Source: Paraburkholderia ginsengisoli NBRC 100965 (GTDB lineage Bacteria > Pseudomonadota > Gammaproteobacteria > Burkholderiales > Burkholderiaceae). Taken from it: DNA of 64,000 bases. The notes beneath the pieces are model-generated. The model worked only from the letters and a program-made list of their open reading frames with translations. It ran no database searches and was not told where the DNA came from. This document shows, piece by piece, positions 60,101 through 64,000 of the stretch. The stretch spans positions 164,007-228,006 of the forward strand of contig NZ_BBJF01000014.1 of NCBI RefSeq assembly GCF_000739735.1, read 5' to 3'. Numbering within the stretch: position 1 is the first letter of the stretch; every line of letters begins with the position of its first letter. The position numbers and the translations under genes are program-made.

Positions 60101-60998
60101 CTTTTTCCGGGACGCGTTCGCGAACGTGATGCATCTGTTCGACGCCGCCGTGCAGGCGGTCGCCGAACTCGACGAACCGGAGGAGCTGAATCCGATTCGC
60201 GCGCGCGTGCTGCGCGAGCGCGATGCGCTGATCGCGCGCGGCATGGACCCAGCCGTGGCGCGCCGGCGCGCCGGCTGGCGCGTGTTCAGCGCGCGGCCGG
60301 GCGCGTATGGCGCGGGTCTGCAGGACATGATCGACTCGCGGCAATGGCAGTCCGACGCCGATCTCGCGAACGCGTATCAGGCGTGGGGCGGCTATGCGTA
60401 CACGCAGAAGAGCGCCGGCGAAGAAGCGCGCGATGCGTTCGGCGCACGTCTCGCTGCGCTGGACGTGGTGCTGCAGAACCAGGACAACCGCGAGCACGAC
60501 CTGCTCGATTCGAACGACTACTATCAGTTTCAGGGCGGTATGGTCGCGGCGGTCCGACATCTGGCCGGCAATCAGCCGAGCGTGTATCACGCCGATCACA
60601 GCAACCCGGCCGCGCCGCGCGTGCGCACGCTGCATGAGGAGATCGCGCGCGTGATCCGCTCGCGGGTGGTCAATCCAAAATGGATCGATGGCGTGAAGCG
60701 CCACGGCTATAAGGGCGCGGCGGAGATCGCCGCGACCGTCGACTATCTGTACGGTTACGATGCGACCGCGCGGGTGATCGCGGATCATCAATATGCGCTC
60801 GTCACCGATGCGTACCTGAACGACGCCGCGACCCGCGAGTTCTTGCAGCGGCACAATCCGCATGCGCTGCATTCGATCTGCGAGCGTTTGCTCGAAGCGA
60901 TGCAGCGCGGTTTGTGGCAGGCGCCGGGCGAATACCGGACGCAAGTCGAACAGCACCTGCTCGCGAGCGAGCAGCAGATCGAAGGAATGCAGACATGA
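57135..60998 (+). CDS. cobN: Cobaltochelatase large subunit CobN
   Basis: A 1287-residue large subunit that inserts Co2+ into hydrogenobyrinic acid a,c-diamide with ATP. Family blocks include the N-terminal LSSADTTLSLLASVFARL, the VVHVGKHGNLEWLPGK segment, LILGPMPHLYPFIVNDPGEG and a C-terminal GYKGAAEIAATVDYLYGYD region. Length matches CobN. The N-terminal domain binds the tetrapyrrole; ATP hydrolysis is done by a partner AAA pair. Those partners here are the next two genes, of Mg-chelatase type instead of CobS/CobT. Confidence 0.95.
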   Translation: MHLLRTTPGGFVDDTQGVIRIDQQPADIVVLSSADTTLSLLASVFARLGEGFPSVRLANVTYLRQPASVDFYIEDVLQHARVVVVDHLGGEAYWPYGIEQVVALAERKQQTLAMFSGDLQEDPNLLARSTADAALCHQLWRYLREGGPQNAEAFLRCIAYRAFGRGREPAPPRALPAAALYHPQHDTPTIADWQARWQPGAPVAAILFYKAHLQAANTAVFDALIDALEAQGVNPLPLAITSLKDAMSRDVVQTLCAQHRVALVLNTTAFAASAIDDPAPLALAGDAPVFQVILSGGNRDDWLKDNQGLNSRDIAMHIALPEVDGRIITRAISFKGLAYRCPHTQVDVVRYQPDLERVGFLAELSRRWCRLRSLDNADKKLALILANYPMSEGRIGNGVGLDTPASVVGILAMLRDEGYRLANALPVDGDALLKKLTEGVTNDPVVRDLRPALQSLALDDYLLHFNALPAAARQALNARWGPPEQDPTLRRGRFMIAGWRCGQVFVGIQPSRSREQGDYASYHDADLVPPHAYLAFYFWLRHQFGIDAVVHVGKHGNLEWLPGKSVALSDTCWPDLILGPMPHLYPFIVNDPGEGSQAKRRAQAVIVDHLMPPLTRAESYGPLQDLERQVDEYYEALMVDSRRSKLLRSTILATIVEHRLHEELSLAEPNGADAEDALLTRVDAWLCELKEAQIRDGLHTFGQSPDGVQRRDTLLALGRFPVGDGRGGNAGLIDALARDLHMDHLFDPLSVDWSAVWDGPRPDVLQQVSDAPWRHCGDTRERLELLAAQMLNGVCAARADADAMMGDVVRGMPDEPSDAIPAMPLMGTLPQAELVIERLRNDVLPRLDGCGPQEMLQLKRGLEGRFVPPGPSGSPSRGRPDVLPTGRNFYSVDTRAIPTQAAWSLGLKSAQQLLERHLQDKGDYPRAIGLSVWGTATMRTGGDDIAQALALLGVRPKWAPGSHRVTDFEIMPIEAFDRPRIDVTLRVSGFFRDAFANVMHLFDAAVQAVAELDEPEELNPIRARVLRERDALIARGMDPAVARRRAGWRVFSARPGAYGAGLQDMIDSRQWQSDADLANAYQAWGGYAYTQKSAGEEARDAFGARLAALDVVLQNQDNREHDLLDSNDYYQFQGGMVAAVRHLAGNQPSVYHADHSNPAAPRVRTLHEEIARVIRSRVVNPKWIDGVKRHGYKGAAEIAATVDYLYGYDATARVIADHQYALVTDAYLNDAATREFLQRHNPHALHSICERLLEAMQRGLWQAPGEYRTQVEQHLLASEQQIEGMQT

Positions 60999-62119
60999 AT
61001 GCAGCGACGTCAGCAGTGAGTCAGCACGCGAGCGAGGTGCCGCGCTCGGGCCAGCGGCCCGCGTTTCCGTTTGCCGCGCTGATCGGCCAGGGCCCGTTGC
61101 AGCAGGCGCTGCTGCTGGCCGCGATCGATCCGGGGCTGGGCGGCGTGCTGGTCAGCGGGCCGCGCGGCACGGCCAAGTCGACCGCGGCGCGCGCGCTCGC
61201 CGAGTTGCTGCCGCAAGGGCAACTGGTGAATCTGCCGCTCGGCGCGAGCGAGGATCGTCTGATCGGTACGCTCGATATCGAAACCGTGCTGCGCGACGGC
61301 GCGGTGCGTTTTTCGCCGGGGCTGCTCGCGAAGGCGCATCAGGGCGTGCTGTACGTCGATGAAGTCAACCTGCTGCCCGACGCGCTCGTCGATGCGTTGC
61401 TCGACGCGGCGGCGAGCGGTGTGAATACCGTCGAACGCGATGGCGTGTCGCACAGTCACGACGCAAGCTTCGTGCTGATCGGCACGATGAATCCCGAAGA
61501 GGGCGAACTGCGCCCGCAATTGATCGACCGCTTCGGCCTGATGGTCGAGTTGCAGAACTGCTTCGAGCCGCAGGTGCGGCAGGCGATCGTCAAGGCACGG
61601 CTCGCGTTCGATCTCGCTCCGCATGAGTTTCGCACGGGCTATGCGGCGCAACAGGCGGCGTACGTCGAGCGGATTCGCGCGGCGCGTGCAGCGCTGCCGC
61701 AACTCGCATTTGATGACGCCGTGCACGCGCACGTCAGCGCGTTGTGTATCGACGCGGCCGTGGACGGGCTGCGCGCCGATCTCGTGATGCTGCGCGCGGC
61801 GCGGGCGTTGGCCGCGTTGGAGCAGGCGGACGCGGTGACGGTGGAGCATGTCGGACGGGTCGCCGAGGCGGTGTTGATTCATCGGCGTCGTCAGCGTGAT
61901 GGGCGGTCCGGTGGCGATGCGCGCGACGGCGATGGTCAAGCGCAGCGGGACGCGGTGGCGGGCAGCGACGCGGGTCGTTCGGCGGAACCTGCTCCTGCTG
62001 GGAACCCTGCATCCGCGCCCGGTCTCGCCGATGAGAACGATTGGGGCTACCTCGCGCCCGAGCCCGCGCCGACCACGCAAGTCAAAAGCGTCATCCCGCT
62101 CGACGCAAAAAAACGCTGA
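60995..62119 (+). CDS. Mg-chelatase-like AAA+ subunit (ChlI/BchI type) serving CobN
   Basis: A 374-residue AAA+ ATPase. Walker A is SGPRGTAKST, Walker B LYVDEVNLLPD, sensor I GTMNPEEGELRP and an arginine-bearing IDRFGL. It matches ChlI/BchI through the AAA and lid domains (to about residue 300), then has a low-complexity linker of about 60 residues. CobS, the usual partner of CobN, is of a different AAA subfamily. ATG 60995 overlaps the cobN stop (ATGA), which ties it to cobalt insertion. Confidence 0.9.
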   Translation: MNAATSAVSQHASEVPRSGQRPAFPFAALIGQGPLQQALLLAAIDPGLGGVLVSGPRGTAKSTAARALAELLPQGQLVNLPLGASEDRLIGTLDIETVLRDGAVRFSPGLLAKAHQGVLYVDEVNLLPDALVDALLDAAASGVNTVERDGVSHSHDASFVLIGTMNPEEGELRPQLIDRFGLMVELQNCFEPQVRQAIVKARLAFDLAPHEFRTGYAAQQAAYVERIRAARAALPQLAFDDAVHAHVSALCIDAAVDGLRADLVMLRAARALAALEQADAVTVEHVGRVAEAVLIHRRRQRDGRSGGDARDGDGQAQRDAVAGSDAGRSAEPAPAGNPASAPGLADENDWGYLAPEPAPTTQVKSVIPLDAKKR

Positions 62120-62175
62120 GCCATCGGAAAGGCGCCGCCGCTGACTCGCGCAGCGGTTTTCGATGGCGACAAGGC

Positions 62176-62802
62176 GTGAGTGCGATTGCGCGCAGTCATT
62201 TGCGCAGCGATGCGCACGGTATGCCGGGCAAGCGCATTGCATGGCCACAGACGCTCATGGCGAGGCGCACGGACGCACTGCGCGCCGAACATCTGCGCTT
62301 CGTGCGCGAGGCGCCGCGTGGCGGTGCGCTGCATTGCTTCGTGCTCGATTGCTCCGGCTCCATGCTGACCGGGGCCGCCCTCGCGCTCGCGAAGGGCTTG
62401 CTGATCGCGCTGTTCGACCGCGCGAGCGCCGCGCGCGCCGAGGCCGCGCTGATCTGTTTTGGCGGTGCGGGCGCGGACGTGCGATTCGGTCCGGCCGTGC
62501 CGCGCTGGTGGAACGAGCGGTGGCTCAGGCCCGTCGGCGGTGGTGGCGGCACGCCGCTCGCGTCCGGCATCCGGCGGGCCGCGCAGTTGCTGGAGCAGAG
62601 TGCGCGTGTGAAGCCTGCCCAGCAACGCTGGCTGTGGATTCTGACCGATGGCCGCACGCGCGACGAACCGGCGCGCCCGCTCGATGCGGATAAGGTCGTG
62701 TTCGTCGATTTCGAACGCGCGGCCGTACGGCTGGGTCGCTGCGCGGCGCTCGCGGAGGCGTGGGGGGCGCGGCGTGTTACGCCGGAAGAGCTGATTGGTT
62801 GA
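62176..62802 (+). CDS. VWA-domain protein, truncated ChlD/BchD-like chelatase subunit
   Basis: A protein of about 208 residues that corresponds to the C-terminal VWA domain of ChlD/BchD. The MIDAS residues are visible: DCSGSM, the Thr in GGGGTPLASG and Asp in LTDGRTRDE. The N-terminal AAA domain and the acidic/proline-rich linker of full BchD are absent. The start is not certain: GTG 62176 covers the conserved linker (SDAHGMPGKRIAWPQTL), ATG 62221 would lose it. Together with the preceding AAA gene it likely forms the ATPase module for CobN. Confidence 0.82.
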   Translation: MSAIARSHLRSDAHGMPGKRIAWPQTLMARRTDALRAEHLRFVREAPRGGALHCFVLDCSGSMLTGAALALAKGLLIALFDRASAARAEAALICFGGAGADVRFGPAVPRWWNERWLRPVGGGGGTPLASGIRRAAQLLEQSARVKPAQQRWLWILTDGRTRDEPARPLDADKVVFVDFERAAVRLGRCAALAEAWGARRVTPEELIG

Positions 62803-62853
62803 GTGGTCGGGCGGCGCGAACCCGTGGGTGCCGGGCCGCCCGCTTTGAAACGT

Positions 62854-63834
62854 CTATTTGAGGCCGTTCGACCAGTACAGCACGTCGTCCTGCCGGTCGA
62901 AAACGAAAACTTTCATCGCCATCTGTTGAGCCGCGTCGAGTCGATCCAGTTCGAGCCCGTGGGTCGAAGGTTCGCCCGGCGTCTTGCCTTTGTGCACATT
63001 GCGGATGATCGCGCTGGTCTCGATCTCCGTATCGAGTTCCGCCGACTTCAACCGAAACGCGAGCCGCAGCCGTTCGCCGACCGCGCCGAGGGTCCACGAC
63101 GCGCTCAACGACATGCCGAGCGCGCTGATGCCCTTGGCCAAACCGAGTCCGTCGTAGGTGTTGCCCTTTGTGCTGTCTTTTGTGCCGTCCTTGGCGTCGC
63201 CCGCCTCGCCGAGGCCGAAGCGCACCGCCAGGTGCGCATGGACGCGGATCGATTTGCGCTCGCGCAGACGGCGGATGACGCCGGGCTTCGACAGCACGAC
63301 GTAGTCGAAGGGCGCGCGGCAGACCGCTTCGACGGTGCAGACGAAGCGGAACACGGCCTGGCTCGCAATGGCGACGATCTCGATGTTTTCGCCGGGCGTG
63401 AGCGGCAGCAGACGGCCCTGCTGCAACGGCGGCGTGACGAAGAGCGCCTGATTCGGCGCAAAGCCGATGATGCGGCACGGGTGCATCGGCGCGCCACTGC
63501 CGAGTTGCGAACGCATGCCGATCAACGCGCCTATTTCAAGGTGCATGTCCTTGAGCGTGAGTTGGCTGGCGGAGTCCGTTGGCTGTGCCGCGGTGGGCGG
63601 CGGCTGGGTCGCCGGGTCCGGCAGATCGCCGCGCTGCGGGAGGAAGTGCTCGAACAGGAAGTTGCGCTCGTCCGTGGTCGCCAGCGTAGTGCCGTCGGCG
63701 AAAAGCAGCGAGCCGTCACGGTCGACGATCGGCCACGCGAGGGGCGTGCCGACCGGCACCGCATCCGGGCTGAGCACCGGCGATAACGCGGCAGGCGAGT
63801 GTTCCACGACGGGTTCGTCGACGGGATTGTCCAT
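62854..63834 (-). CDS. YcgR-like PilZ-domain protein
   Basis: A 326-residue cytoplasmic protein. The N-terminal two-thirds form the YcgR/PilZN-like domain (about 100-200), and a PilZ domain follows. The first c-di-GMP motif RxxxR is present as RKSIR; the second, usually D/NxSxxG, reads GISALG, with the acidic residue replaced by Gly. YcgR acts as a c-di-GMP-controlled flagellar brake. The changed motif could weaken binding. A stretch of Asp/Gly/Lys/Thr repeats (DAKDGTKDSTKGNT) interrupts the PilZ domain just before the second motif. Single gene near the window end. Confidence 0.78.
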   Translation of the reverse strand: MDNPVDEPVVEHSPAALSPVLSPDAVPVGTPLAWPIVDRDGSLLFADGTTLATTDERNFLFEHFLPQRGDLPDPATQPPPTAAQPTDSASQLTLKDMHLEIGALIGMRSQLGSGAPMHPCRIIGFAPNQALFVTPPLQQGRLLPLTPGENIEIVAIASQAVFRFVCTVEAVCRAPFDYVVLSKPGVIRRLRERKSIRVHAHLAVRFGLGEAGDAKDGTKDSTKGNTYDGLGLAKGISALGMSLSASWTLGAVGERLRLAFRLKSAELDTEIETSAIIRNVHKGKTPGEPSTHGLELDRLDAAQQMAMKVFVFDRQDDVLYWSNGLK

Positions 63835-64000
63835 GGTCGGCGGCTATTTAAGTGGCGGGATATCTTGGTTGACGGCGGCGGCGCGAAAAACTTGAGCGGC
63901 GGAGGTGGGAGGCTGTTCGGGGTGGGGGCGTACGGGCCGACGAATTAGATCGGATGACTAACTAATTTTGCATGCTTGCCGGAGACCCGGTCTTTCGGGC
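63835..64000. other. Window-end intergenic sequence
   Basis: 166 bases upstream of the PilZ-like gene, with no feature recognised. Confidence 0.3.

Noticed and set aside
62809..62841. GGGCGGC/GCCGCCC inverted repeat between the VWA and PilZ genes
   Set aside because: Only three T residues follow, and such GC repeats are frequent here; too weak to call as a terminator.
1..64000. CRISPR arrays, insertion sequences, prophage or tRNA genes
   Set aside because: Looked for spaced identical repeats, transposase or integrase motifs and tRNA cloverleaf signals throughout; none was convincing.

Overview
The window is chromosomal DNA from a high-GC beta-proteobacterium, most probably a Paraburkholderia/Burkholderia-type member of the Burkholderiaceae. 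The reasons are two DUF4148 exported proteins, a DUF3331 protein, a Gram-negative 16-strand-type porin, a B12-dependent ribonucleotide reductase and strong G/C bias at third codon positions. I see no insertion sequence, prophage, CRISPR array, rRNA or tRNA.

Layout. 1-2.5 kb: the end of a three-gene oxidoreductase operon resembling hpsNOP (dihydroxypropanesulfonate oxidation), cut by the window edge. 2.6-5.2 kb: class II nrdJ on the opposite strand. 5.4-15.7 kb: mostly single genes (DUF3331 protein, AI-2E/PerM family permease, secreted esterase, OpgC-like acyltransferase, porin, small envelope proteins, NlpD-like lipoprotein, alpha/beta hydrolase). 16.1-20.2 kb: a molybdenum hydroxylase trio (2Fe-2S subunit, Tat-exported Mo subunit, triheme cytochrome c). 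20.3-26.8 kb: seven leftward ABC-transporter genes, namely a complete PotABCD-like set followed by a polar-amino-acid set with no ATPase; a LysR gene faces them. 27.4-36.2 kb: mixed housekeeping and regulatory genes (ChaA, BON protein, 3-methyladenine glycosylase, CBS protein, RibA, NmrA-like protein, AraC regulator).

36.3-40.9 kb: an ECF-sigma module. A sigma factor lies between two paralogous membrane anti-sigma proteins, and divergent to them are a DUF4148 protein, an exported catalase-like peroxidase and a cytochrome b561. A shared promoter-like motif (GGAATA plus a CGT/GTT element) stands before each transcription unit, so the block looks like one autoregulated regulon. 41.2-44.7 kb: a SWIM-SNF2 helicase. 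45.6-51.0 kb: an OmpR-type regulator, a secreted LysM-FecR protein, a CHASE2 histidine kinase and a lipoprotein, tightly packed into an envelope signalling operon.

51.0-62.8 kb: cobalamin biosynthesis. Two divergent cobalamin riboswitches sit back to back at 55.24-55.81 kb. The left one controls cobA-cobE-cobO-cobB-bluB. The right one controls cobW-cobN followed by a Mg-chelatase-like AAA subunit and a short VWA subunit, which probably replace CobS/CobT. The window ends with a YcgR/PilZ-like protein. The B12 pathway and nrdJ are functionally linked: the reductase needs adenosylcobalamin.
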